Notes under the pieces: generated by a model
What the model was told of the DNA's origin: nothing
The model's input: the letters and a program-made list of their open reading frames with translations, nothing else
Database searches by the model: none
Shown: positions 35,691 through 44,477 of the stretch, piece after piece
Numbering within the stretch: the first letter of the stretch is position 1
How the letters are laid out: each line of letters starts with the position of its first letter
Assembly: GCA_025934495.1 (NCBI GenBank)
Contig: JAICXY010000012.1
Location: 1-50,089, forward strand
Reading direction: 5' to 3'
Length of the DNA stretch: 50,089 nucleotides
From: Candidatus Nitrosocosmicus sp.
GTDB taxonomy: Archaea > Thermoproteota > Nitrososphaeria > Nitrososphaerales > Nitrososphaeraceae
Program-made: the position numbers and the translations under genes

Positions 35691-36728
35691 ATGGAACAAA
35701 AAATTGGTAAAGAGATCCAACTAATACGATTCCCACAGGGATTGCCAGATGAAAACATCTTTGAGATTGTTAATGTAAATATCCCTGAACCAAAAGAAGG
35801 TGAATTTCTGGTCCGAAATATATGGATGTCTGTAGATCCCTATATGCGTGGCCGAATGAGAAGTCCGGAAGAAACTAAAAGTTATATCGATTCATTCCAA
35901 TTAAAAAAACCTCTCGAGGGTTCGTGTGTTGGTCAGATTGTTGAATCAAAGAATGATCTGTTCAAGGTAGGAGAGTATATACTTGGAAACTATGGTTGGA
36001 GAGAATATTGGATCTCAAATGGTGGCGATGTTATGAAAATTGATTCAAAGATTGCTCCAATACAGTCATTTTTAGGAGTATTGGGTATGACGGGTCTTAC
36101 TGCATACGTAGGTATTGTAAAGATTGGTAAATTAAATGAAGGTAAAGATACTGTATTTATTTCAGCTGCATCTGGAGCTGTAGGATCTATTGCATGTCAA
36201 ATAGCTAAGATAAAAGGCTGTCATGTTGTAGGATGTGCTGGAACTGAAGGAAAAGTTGATTGGCTACTTGATGAGATAAAGTTAGATTACGCTTTTAATT
36301 ATAAAACCGTAGGCGAACATAATCTCTCTTCTGAACTAAAAAAAGCATGTCCAGAAGGAATTGATCTTTATTTTGATAATGTTGGTGGAAAACAACTGGA
36401 AGCCGCACTCGATAATATGAAATCATTTGGAAGGATTGTGCTTTGTGGTATGATATCACAATATAACCTTACCCATCCTCTGCCCGGTCCATCAAATTTG
36501 TTTTTAGCTATAACAAATAGAGTTAGAATGCAGGGATTTATTGTTAGAGATCATTATGATATGCTAAATGAGTTCCATTCTTCAATGTATAAATGGATAA
36601 GTGAGGGAAAAATTAAATGGAAAGAAACAGTTATTGAAGGATTAGAAAAGGCTCCCAAAGCATTCATTGGTCTATTCAAAGGAGAAAACTTTGGCAAGAT
36701 GCTTATAAAAATAGGGTCTGAGATATAA
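35691..36728 (+). CDS. NADP-dependent MDR oxidoreductase (prostaglandin reductase/CurA type)
   Basis: 345 residues, no zinc-binding Cys cluster. Markers of the leukotriene-B4 dehydrogenase/prostaglandin reductase branch: NIWMSVDPYMRGRM, GVLGMTGLTAYVGIVKIG, the nucleotide-binding FISAASGAVGSIACQIAKIK, GIDLYFDNVGGKQLEAAL, IVLCGMISQYN, and the C-terminal GLFKGENFGKMLIKIG. Length is typical. It should reduce alpha,beta-unsaturated carbonyl compounds with NADPH, perhaps as detoxification. Unlike the dehydrogenase at 32955, it has no metal. Separated from it by a decayed IS4-type element. The ATG at 35691 follows GGTTTAGAGTTGAT, without a strong ribosome-binding site. Confidence 0.92.
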   Translation: MEQKIGKEIQLIRFPQGLPDENIFEIVNVNIPEPKEGEFLVRNIWMSVDPYMRGRMRSPEETKSYIDSFQLKKPLEGSCVGQIVESKNDLFKVGEYILGNYGWREYWISNGGDVMKIDSKIAPIQSFLGVLGMTGLTAYVGIVKIGKLNEGKDTVFISAASGAVGSIACQIAKIKGCHVVGCAGTEGKVDWLLDEIKLDYAFNYKTVGEHNLSSELKKACPEGIDLYFDNVGGKQLEAALDNMKSFGRIVLCGMISQYNLTHPLPGPSNLFLAITNRVRMQGFIVRDHYDMLNEFHSSMYKWISEGKIKWKETVIEGLEKAPKAFIGLFKGENFGKMLIKIGSEI

Positions 36729-36883
36729 ATAAAGTAATGCGAATTACTTTATTTTGAACAATTCTCCAAAGTCATTAACTAGATGGTACTTTTGATTTTA
36801 CCATGGTTTGATACATGAATGCTTTTAGCTATTTCTTTATACCCGATAAATCGGATTTAATTGTACAATATAAAATAAAATAT

Positions 36884-37030
36884 TAGATTTCTTGCATAAT
36901 TAGGACCATTAGAAAAATTTCTAATGGTTGAATTCATAGTGATCGTAATCAGCAAATTAAAATGTAAATTACATAATTTCATCGATAGGCTGTAAAATTT
37001 TGATAGGTGTCTAATTATGCCAGAGATCTA
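36884..37030. mobile_element. MITE family 1, copy B
   Basis: 147 bp with ends TAGATTTCTTGCATAATTAG and CTAATTATGCCAGAGATCTA. In the opposite orientation it is closely similar to copy A at 18038-18183 and in the same orientation to copy C at 44069-44215. No coding capacity. Its right edge abuts the IS6/MITE composite that begins at 37031. Confidence 0.82.
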
Positions 37031-37360
37031 TTATATGCAAAAATTATAATGTTTTAGCAGTGTTTCTGAATGATAAACCCAGAAAGTACAGATACGATCC
37101 ATAACCGATAAATTGTGAAGGCGTTCTGGGTCTAGTAGACACAAAAGACATGGTCGTATTAAAGCTATAAACTTTTCCTTAATTTAACAGCAATGTAAAG
37201 AATTATCCACTTGTATTTGTAATTAATTGTGATTGCTCTCACAAAACAAAATAATTGAGATATGATTTATTTGATACCATTATGTAAAATATCTCAAACA
37301 AAACAAGTACAAATATTTTACATTAAACATTACCGATGTATTTACACAACTGTTAGAGTC
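37031..37360 (-). mobile_element. IS6 5'-end fragment carrying a family-3 MITE (locus 2)
   Basis: 37031-37186 is nearly identical to 32520-32675 and begins at the same point (TTATATGCAAAAATTATAAT). The MITE occupies 37187-37353 (ACAGCAATGTAAA ... TTTACACAACTGT) with TA on both sides. The last GAGTC of the IS6 end follows at 37356-37360, lacking 3 bp compared with locus 1. Confidence 0.75.
37187..37353. mobile_element. MITE family 3, copy 2
   Basis: 167 bp flanked by TA dinucleotides; the inverted ends are ACAGCAATGTAAA and TTTACACAACTGT. The interior is AT-rich and more diverged from copy 1 than the ends are. Confidence 0.72.
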
Positions 37361-37467
37361 ATTAGATTGATCTAATCTTTGCTAATTTAGATAATAAATA
37401 CAAAGCAAAAATTAAGTACAAAATTAAATGCTACTTATATATAACCAATTATTCTCTTTATTAAGTA

Positions 37468-37845
37468 ATGAAAATAACTATTTCAATAATTATGTTTATG
37501 ACATTATCTTTTTCACTATTTTTTGCGTATACGAATTCCGGATTAGTATTTGCTGAAAACAAAACATCTACTCCACCAACAAATAATAGTTCGTCTTCAC
37601 AAAATAAAACTAATTCAACTTCGCAAACTCAATCTGCTCAAACTCAACCTGGTCCTATTGGTCAAACAGGCCAAAGCCAAAGCCATTCTGGCCAAAGCCA
37701 AATTCAAAGTGGTCCAGCTGGTCAAACAGGCCAAGGACAAAGTGGTCAAGGACAATCTGTTCAACCTAACCAAAATTTACTTCAAAAACAAATAAATCAA
37801 CAAAATAATCTAAATCAACAAAATCAGACAGGGCGAACTCCATAA
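37468..37845 (+). CDS. Secreted Gln/Ser-rich low-complexity protein
   Basis: 125 residues. A signal peptide (MKITISIIMFMTLSFSLFFA, cleavage probably after VFAEN) is followed by a Ser/Asn/Thr-rich part and then imperfect repeats of GQTGQ/GQSQ and a Gln/Asn-rich end. The repeats are also visible in DNA (GGTCAAACAGGCCAA twice). No folded domain is apparent. Probably a surface or matrix protein, function unknown. The other-frame ORF at 37550-37795 is a shadow of the repeats. Confidence 0.65.
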   Translation: MKITISIIMFMTLSFSLFFAYTNSGLVFAENKTSTPPTNNSSSSQNKTNSTSQTQSAQTQPGPIGQTGQSQSHSGQSQIQSGPAGQTGQGQSGQGQSVQPNQNLLQKQINQQNNLNQQNQTGRTP

Positions 37846-38065
37846 TATCAATAATACCATATTACAACAAATGACTTATTGATTGGTAAAAACCTTAATA
37901 ATTAAAACAATGATAAAGATGTTTTGTAATTTTTTTACTAATCTTAATCATATTACAAAGGTGTCATTGTCAATCTTTGATAATTATTGTTATACAAAAT
38001 TGCTTTTATCTATCATAAGCTGAGTTTATGCAATACAACTACTTGTATATTCTATATCTTAATAG

Positions 38066-38755
38066 GGCTCTGTTAACTTAAGATAATATTTTCTCATTGT
38101 GTTGATCAACGAATAGATACAACCACCACTTTCTTACATGTTTTAATTTACATTTCTTTCTTTTGCATGGAAGTAATCGTCAAAGCATTCTTTGGTTCTA
38201 TCCTTGATGTATTGGATTGGATTGTCCTTTTGATAAGACGTCTAATAAAAGGAATGTGTATGGATCCAGTTTTAAAAACTGACATGCTTGCTGCGGTGGA
38301 TAATACCATGTGTCACCATTCCGTTGAAATAGGATGCTTGCCATATTTATCTATCAAATATGCAATAAAGCACTCAGCTACAATAAGCCTAGTTCTTTCA
38401 AAGGATATCAATATGAAGGATCTGACTGTGCGTTGGTTCAATACACCCATAGCCATATCAATTCAGACCCAACTTTAATTAGAGTTTCATCAATTATAAA
38501 TAATTCAGAAACCTTGGTTTTTGTCAAAGATATTTTCTTTGGCCTGTATTTCTGTATCCATTTCCATACGCTGACATGACTCCTTTTTACAAACCTTTGT
38601 AATGCTTTTGCAGTATTTCTATAAGAAAGACCGAGAAAATAGAAGAGATACAAAGAGAGCAATATCTTTTGGCGTAGTTAGTCCTTTACCTTTGATATTC
38701 CATTATTTATTATAGTATCTTTATAGCTATATCTTTTTCTTAGGTTAACAGAGCC
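38066..38755 (-). mobile_element. IS6-family (IS240-like) element with 8-bp target duplication
   Basis: 690 bp with inverted ends GGCTCTGTTAACTTAAGA and, on the other strand, GGCTCTGTTAACCTAAGA, flanked by the direct repeat CTTAATAG (38058-38065 and 38756-38763), the 8-bp duplication expected of IS6. The transposase on the minus strand is open for 74 codons (38438-38662: YRNTAKALQRFVKRSHVSVW, KWIQKYRPKKI, LFIIDETLIKVGSELIWLW with the first catalytic Asp) and then frameshifted through GDTWYYPPQQACQFLKL and the KKCKLKHV end. Confidence 0.85.
38438..38662 (-). pseudogene. IS6-family transposase, N-terminal open part
   Basis: 74 codons carrying the HTH and the first catalytic Asp (IIDETLIKVGS). 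A small insertion or deletion after IWLWVY destroys the frame; the remaining DDE residues are found in other frames to 38100. Not functional, although the element still has a clear target duplication. Confidence 0.7.
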
Positions 38756-39101
38756 CTTAATAGGTCATAGACCGATATAACACATCCAAGCATTGTAATT
38801 CATATTATAGTCAATTATAGTCAATGAAATAATATTTCAGATGGTTTCTGATGATCGAAACTATATTGATATACAATCGAAGTGTTGTTTCATGAACTGA
38901 AAATGCGTAATATTACGAGAAAGAATCCACAGTAAATGCATCTACCAATACAGAAATAGGATCCAAAATGACTTACTTAATAGTTTACAATTTTCTGTCA
39001 CCAAAGAAGATATACAATCATGAAATTAAAACCCATTAATGAGAATATAGTTAATGAAGTATTTGAGTCTGCCAATAACAACCTTGAGGAGGAGTTAAAT
39101 A

Positions 39102-39341
39102 TTGATATGTCTATGCGGTAGATCTTTCAGAAGGTTTGATGGAAATAAAGCATGTACTACCGAAATAAACCATAAGGATTTTTATAACTCGATTTATACG
39201 ATAGTCACTTTTGAACTTCTATTTATTGATAATTTATTTTCTAATTTGTATGGGTGGATAAATAGACCAAACCTAATAATTTTTAAATTTAACTTGATTT
39301 ATCAAAGTTTGGTGGAAAATAATGAAATTATTTGTAAATAG
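39102..39341 (+). CDS. Possible 79-residue protein with a strong ribosome-binding site
   Basis: Starts at TTG 39102 with GAGGAGG about 8 bases upstream. It encodes 79 residues beginning MICLCGRSFRRFDGNKACTT, with a CxC, then a hydrophobic stretch FELLFIDNLFSNLYGWI. Not recognised. A 33-codon frame (ATG 39019, MKLKPINENIVNEVFESANN) ends just across this start. The two might be pieces of one decayed gene, or a coupled pair. Confidence 0.3.
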   Translation: MICLCGRSFRRFDGNKACTTEINHKDFYNSIYTIVTFELLFIDNLFSNLYGWINRPNLIIFKFNLIYQSLVENNEIICK

Positions 39342-39435
39342 GATAAAAAGTCGGATACAAATGGATTAAAAGATCTATTAATACTTAACTTTGAGTTGCT
39401 GCAAGTATTTATACTCATAATAACTATATTACAAT

Positions 39436-39537
39436 ATGATTAACAATGTGAGATCAATGTTTGCTATTGTTGATGGCATAAGTACAGTATTACCAATATC
39501 GATAATTAAAGAGATACATAAGGAGTTGAAACAATAA
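39436..39537 (+). CDS. Short ORF (33 aa) directly before a zinc-ribbon miniprotein
   Basis: ATG 39436 to TAA 39535-39537, encoding MINNVRSMFAIVDGIS then a helix LPISIIKEIHKELKQ. It is in the same frame as the next gene, which starts at the very next codon. It may be a leader peptide, or the first part of a gene interrupted by one stop codon. Confidence 0.3.
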   Translation: MINNVRSMFAIVDGISTVLPISIIKEIHKELKQ

Positions 39538-39708
39538 TTGGAGAAAACATTTTCGGTATTGAATCCATTCACCGATGCTAATGGAAAGACAAAATTCTGT
39601 ATAACCTGTGGTAATAAGGCTACAAAAGAAGCATTATTTATTGTAGGTGATGGTGCTATTCTTGTAGAAAAATATTGTGATACCTGTGCCGAACGAGAAA
39701 TAAAATAG
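39538..39708 (+). CDS. Zinc-ribbon miniprotein (56 aa)
   Basis: TTG start with AAGGAG 12 bases upstream, 56 residues. Sequence features: LNPFTDANGKTKF, then CITC (C21, C24), a beta hairpin EALFIVGDGAILVEKY, and CDTC (C47, C50). Two CxxC knuckles separated by about 22 residues form a typical zinc ribbon. Clean codon use and conserved-looking spacing make it a likely real gene. The fold suggests a nucleic-acid or protein adaptor; function unknown. It may be read with the 33-codon frame before it. Confidence 0.6.
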   Translation: MEKTFSVLNPFTDANGKTKFCITCGNKATKEALFIVGDGAILVEKYCDTCAEREIK

Positions 39709-40351
39709 GTTTAAAGCCACGACAAAATTTATATCATTTTGATTATTTATAATAATATAATCTATAAATTATATTTTATTTAATTTTATTTTGGTTATCT
39801 TATTATTAAATAAATTATCTAATTAATATATACTTTAAAAAAGATTGGATGTTGGCCATGTTTATATATAGCATCTGAAATAAACCGCTCTGCAATCAAA
39901 AACAAATTGCGCTTTTTTGATATACTATATCAACAATTTTTTTATCTTTGATTAAATAGTAATTCATATCCAAAGGTACTCATTCAACATCTCTATCCAC
40001 TTATGATGGATAATTTTGCTTATTTGGTTAATTGGAACACTTTTCTATCTTTTCTGTCTAAAGTTGGAGAAGAATAATATGCATTCTGTTAAAACAGAAA
40101 TATGGAGGCGCATTGTAGTCTCATCAACCTTGTAAGTTCTACAACTCTCATATCATATCTATTTTACTTTTGATAGAAATATTGTTTAACGAACGATGCA
40201 GCATACAAAAGACAGAACTAGGGAATGTTTTGATTATTACTACCCATATAAAAATAGGAAATATAAATTAAAGCATGTATAGAGTTGATTGAATCTTTTT
40301 GTAGGTTATCATATCAAATAATTAATCTCAGGTGAATAGAGCTAATAATTA
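39709..40351. other. AT-rich intergenic stretch
   Basis: About 640 bp at the 3' ends of converging genes. No ORF or IS block could be supported. Confidence 0.45.
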
Positions 40352-41155
40352 TCATTCGATTTTAGTTTGAGATATACCGTATTTCCATTCGCTATTTTCC
40401 ATATAAGTTATAAACGAAATGATGACATTTTTGAGTATTTCTATAATTTTTTGTCCTTTTTCAATCGAGGCCATTTTGGGTGCTCCTGTATAGCCGGTAT
40501 TTGTTAACTCTCTGAATTTCCAATATAATCTGATCTCATCATTTGGTAAATTCGGAATAACTTGTTCGGACACATTTTTTATATTAACAAGGTCTGGCCG
40601 AACCGCCAACATACCTGAAGTTTCAGCTTCACCACCATGTCCAAGTCCATTCCATACTTCAAAAAGATCTTTATCTTTTTGTCCGACCAATATCCACCAT
40701 GATTCTAAACAGGCTATTACCACATCCTGTATGTCATTTTTTATTTTTCGTGAAGCAATTTCAATAGGAGATATATTTCCATCATGACCGTTAATAACAA
40801 TTATTTTTTTAACCCCGTTTTTTACCAAGCTAAAAAAAATGTCCTCTATAATTGATATCATTGTCGATGGTTCTAAACTCATAGTCATCTGAAAATTATT
40901 ATGATGTGAGCTAACTCCATATGGAACAGCAGGAAGAAGAATAAGATTGTTCTTATTTTCCGATATATCTTCAAATACTTTTTCAACAAGTTTCATTGGA
41001 AAAATAAAATCAGAACCAAAAGGCATGTGATTTCCATGATTTTCGCATGCACCAAGCACGAGAATTGCAATGGTTTTGTCTGTTATTTTATTTTTGACTT
41101 GAATTGCATTCATTTCCTCCAACAAATAATTATTAGGTGCTAATACTTTTTCCAT
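40352..41155 (-). CDS. Creatininase-family metal-dependent amidohydrolase
   Basis: 267 residues, complete for the family (about 230-270). Metal-site motifs are all present: VLGACENHGNHMPFGSDF (Glu, His and Asp ligands), VINGHDGNISP, and GHGGEAETSGML (Glu). The segment VPYGVSSHHNNFQMTMSLEP is also characteristic. In archaea, members include the formamidopyrimidine deformylase of flavin/F420 synthesis (ArfB) and MftE-like proteases as well as creatininase itself, so the substrate cannot be read from sequence alone; F420 or riboflavin synthesis would be a natural place in this group (inference). Cytoplasmic, probably Fe, Mn or Zn dependent. Stands alone. Confidence 0.9.
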   Translation of the reverse strand: MEKVLAPNNYLLEEMNAIQVKNKITDKTIAILVLGACENHGNHMPFGSDFIFPMKLVEKVFEDISENKNNLILLPAVPYGVSSHHNNFQMTMSLEPSTMISIIEDIFFSLVKNGVKKIIVINGHDGNISPIEIASRKIKNDIQDVVIACLESWWILVGQKDKDLFEVWNGLGHGGEAETSGMLAVRPDLVNIKNVSEQVIPNLPNDEIRLYWKFRELTNTGYTGAPKMASIEKGQKIIEILKNVIISFITYMENSEWKYGISQTKIE

Positions 41156-41509
41156 GTTTTTTCATAGGCTATCTAGAGTTTATATTTTCAACTTTGGGTT
41201 TTTAATGAATTATTAATAATTTTACTTTTTTAAAATGGTACTAATTTTTACTAAAAATTGGATTGGGACTGCTATTAATCATTAAAAAAAGGATATTCAT
41301 TTCTGATTTTTTTATGAAATTAACCTAAAGAATACTTTGTTGCACTATTATTAAAATCTAATTTTATTACCTGTTTTGTATAGTTAGGTAATATCATCTT
41401 AATGCACAGTGATGTTTTTACCATCATTCTTTTTCCATATTTTTCAATCCAACTGAATAAATATGGCCTCTATAAAACATTCTTTTTATAGAAGAAATAC
41501 AGCTTCTAC
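41156..41509. other. Intergenic stretch with a stray family-2 MITE end
   Basis: Contains ACTTTGTTGCACTATTATT at 41335-41353, resembling one terminus of MITE family 2, without its partner. Otherwise unremarkable. Confidence 0.35.
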
Positions 41510-42183
41510 GACTCTATTCAGTTAAGGAAATATTATAGTTTGAAGATGTCTTATTCCATTTGTGCTAAATAGAAATAAAACGCCTCCAGAATACATATAT
41601 CATGACCGTATTGGCATTTTTCAGTTCTTTAAGAAGGACATCACAACAATTGTCTTGTTTTATCAAACGAAACCATGCAACAATATGGAATTGGATTCAA
41701 AAGTATCATCCTCAAAGATATCATCTAAAATCAAAAGTATATCTGAATTTATCATTGACGATACACTGTTTAAAGATGGCTCTGAATATGTTTAACTTGG
41801 GGTTGCTAAAGAACCAGAAAACAAGAAAATTCTCGCAATTTCAATATCAAAGGAGAGAAACACGTTTGTTGCTGAAAGATTTATTTCAAAATTAATGATG
41901 ACTTATGGAACATACCCAATAGTTTCCACAGATGGTGATGGTAAGTATCAACTACAAGCCTGTAGATCTTGAAACTTCTAACTCATCTTCATCTTCTTTT
42001 GTATATAAGAATGAGGAAAGAATTATAAAAAGAACAATTCAGCAGTACATAAAGGATAGAACCGAAACTTCGACGATTATTTTATTCTATAAAAAAGGAG
42101 TTTAAATTAAACCATGTTAAACAGTGGCTAAATTATTCGTTAACCAACACAATAAAGAAACGATTCCTTAAGTTAACATAGCC
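41510..42183 (+). mobile_element. Decayed IS6-family element, copy 2
   Basis: Ends GACTCTATTCAGTTAAGGAA and TTCCTTAAGTTAACATAGCC are degenerate IS6 inverted repeats, 674 bp apart. Plus-strand shards: LAFFSSLRRTSQQLSCFIKR, NHATIWNWIQKYHP, EFIIDDTLFKDGSEYV (first Asp region), FKRTIQQYIKDRTE and CKLNHVKQWLNYS-like at the end. Frames change at least three times. Confidence 0.7.
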
Positions 42184-42589
42184 GTTTATATTTCTAAATG
42201 TATTATAGTAATATTTTTGAAGAATGTGGAAAAAGATTGATAGAATCATAGTAGTAATTATCCTTCAATAATAATTGTTATCAATTTTAGTAATCAAAGG
42301 AAAAGCACCCAATTAATACATTAATGTAAAATAATAACGTATTTGACAACAAAAAACCTTTCAATTATTATAGCATGAATCTGTCAAAAAATTTAGGGGG
42401 AAAGAAGCAAGTTATGTAACTCAATAATATCAAATAATATTTTTGGACAATAAAATAGTCTTCTATACCAATTAGCACAAGTTTGCTAAACGATTTATCA
42501 TTATAATACCATAAAACACAAAAGATATCTTCTGCCTGTACATTATTTTATATGTTCTCAATATCATCATTGACCAAATCCAAATTGGT
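42184..42589. other. AT-rich intergenic stretch between two IS remnants
   Basis: About 400 bp; no gene, no clear repeat. Confidence 0.4.
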
Positions 42590-43590
42590 TAATCTATACA
42601 AAAAAGAAAAGGATCCGAAAGTTAAGAAAGGTTACTTCTAATTATCAAAGTAAAAGAAGATAAACAAATTCCTTTTCGTATTGAAAAAGAAATGCACAGA
42701 AGCAATCCTTGGTTGGGCTTCTGATTGGTTAAAAAGATATGATAAAGAAGATTTAGAATAACTAAAAGATAGAATAAAGATGATAGACTGTCCGAGCTAT
42801 CAGAATAGACAAGCTATCGGATTAAGAAATAAATAAAAGAACGCAATAAAGTTGGACCACATACCAGGTTGAAGAATTAATCATAAAGAAAAGCGGCATC
42901 AAATATCATTATATCCACATATATCGTATTCTTCGAAAATGAGGCTTTAAACAAAAGAAAGTACGGAGAAAAGTACATGTAAACACAGTATCACCAGAGG
43001 AAAAAGAGAATTCCAAAAAAAGACCGCACAAATATTTATGGAAATACAACAGCAGAAGATGGATTTGCCTATTATCACTGGACGAATTATTTTTTTTATT
43101 ATTCTCTTGTAAGAAAGGTTTGGTATGATAAAAAGAAAAGACCGGTTGCCAGAGTAACAGTTTCACACAAACATTCTTTTATTTTTGGCACCATTGATCT
43201 TGGAGGAAAGCAGTTATTCAGACAGTATGATAAATTCAATAGAGATATTCTTTATTATCTAAAGAAATTACATAATAAATATCCAAAATGCTATTTATTT
43301 ATGGACAAGGTATCGCATCCTCATTATAAATCCATAGTTCTAAAATATTATGAGGAAAACAAAGGTGGACTACTCCCTGTATATATTCCAACTTTCGCGT
43401 CACCGGAGTTTATGGTAATGGTGGAGACATGGATATCGCCAAAAGAGATCTACTTGTTCTAAATTACTATATATCTATTTCAGATTTGAAGAATAAGTTC
43501 TCCACCTATTTTAGAATAAAAAGATTCGATCTTAATATGAGGAACCATCTGTTATGGGATATATTTTAGAAAACATATGCTAATTGGTAT
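42590..43590 (+). pseudogene. Near full-length but broken IS630-family transposase
   Basis: Spans both halves of the element seen in pieces elsewhere: FRIEKEMHRSNPWLGF, KKDRTNIYGNTTAEDGFAYY, then a clean run WTNYFFYYSLVRKVWYDKKK, RPVARVTVSHKHSFIFGTID, LGGKQLFRQYDKFNRD, KYPKCYLFMDKVSHPHYKSI (the second Asp region, one base off frame), IPTFASPEFMVM and LLVLNYYISISDLK. Early stops make it inactive. It is the best copy for reconstructing the family. Confidence 0.72.
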
Positions 43591-43640
43591 AAGTGAAAGA
43601 AAATTAAAAAAATGAAACACTAGTTATAAAAAATATTTTA

Positions 43641-43901
43641 GTGAAGATGAAGATAAATACTTATTATTTTATTGTATCAAAAAAAGTATTGACCTTCAGA
43701 AAATGTGTTAAATATTTAATTATTGTGGGAATAATATTAATTTTATCAGGAATAATCTTTGTATTACAAAGCAATTCGATTATAGGACCTTCATCTTCGT
43801 TTATGTATAACGATTCAAGATGGACAAATAATGGCTCTATAATAGTTGTAATAGGTACAATTATTGTCATATCTGGAATCATAGTATTAAAAAAGTATTA
43901 A
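43641..43901 (+). CDS. Small two-helix membrane protein
   Basis: 86 residues from GTG 43641, or 84 from ATG 43647. A basic N-terminus with CVKYLIIVGIILILSGIIFV as helix 1, a polar loop (about 25 residues, PSSSFMYNDSRWTNNGS), and SIIVVIGTIIVISGIIVLKK as helix 2, ending in a basic tail. Both helices share an IIxxGIIxxxSGII pattern, suggesting internal similarity. No motif of known function. It has a regular membrane-protein composition and no overlap with an IS, so probably a real gene. Confidence 0.55.
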   Translation: MKMKINTYYFIVSKKVLTFRKCVKYLIIVGIILILSGIIFVLQSNSIIGPSSSFMYNDSRWTNNGSIIVVIGTIIVISGIIVLKKY

Positions 43902-44030
43902 TTGAACAGATATAATAATGAAAATGAAATATTGTGTTTATATTTTATACAAAATGCTCGTGAACCAATAATATTTTCTCAAAATTTTTTATTATTATAA
44001 GGTTACAGGTATAATAAAACCTAATTATAT

Positions 44031-44068
44031 TAGATCCCTTGTATCATTAGCAACAATAGAAAAAAATA
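44031..44068. mobile_element. IS5-type terminal remnant
   Basis: TAGATCCCTTGTATCATTAG followed by CAACAATAGAAAA matches the transposase-3' end of the IS5-type element (GATCTCTTGTATAATTAG followed by AAACAATCC). A family-1 MITE begins immediately after. Confidence 0.5.
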
Positions 44069-44215
44069 TAGATCTTTTGCATAATGGGGGCCCTTAAAAA
44101 TTTCTAATGATAGAATACATCTAGATTATAATCATCAAATTAACATGTAAACATTACATAATTTCATCGATAGGCTGTAAAATTTTGATATGTATCTAAT
44201 TATGCCAGAGATTTA
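44069..44215. mobile_element. MITE family 1, copy C
   Basis: 147 bp, same orientation as copy B, sharing ATTACATAATTTCATCGATA and GGCTGTAAAATTTTGATA with it exactly. Left end TAGATCTTTTGCATAATGGG, right end CTAATTATGCCAGAGATTTA. Confidence 0.8.
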
Positions 44216-44477
44216 GTGTAGCAAAGCATAGTCAAAGCATTTGCAAGAGTTATGCGAGATCTAAAGAGTACCATATGCTGATTGATCTATAACATGCATC
44301 ATTGATTTAAAAATTAGAAAGAAAACAATTTCCAATAAAAAAAATTATTAAAAATATAAAAATAGTTATTAACAATAATAAAATATTGTATACATACAAT
44401 ACTTTAATAACAAGGATCCTTTTTTAGATTTACACTTTTAGATTATGATATTATATGGCAACAATTATCTACAATTT

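Noticed and set aside
38167-38478. 103-codon plus-strand frame inside the IS6 element
   Set aside because: Antisense to the frameshifted transposase; conserved IS6 blocks are on the minus strand.
42909-43166. 85-codon minus-strand frame
   Set aside because: Antisense to the IS630 transposase remnant.
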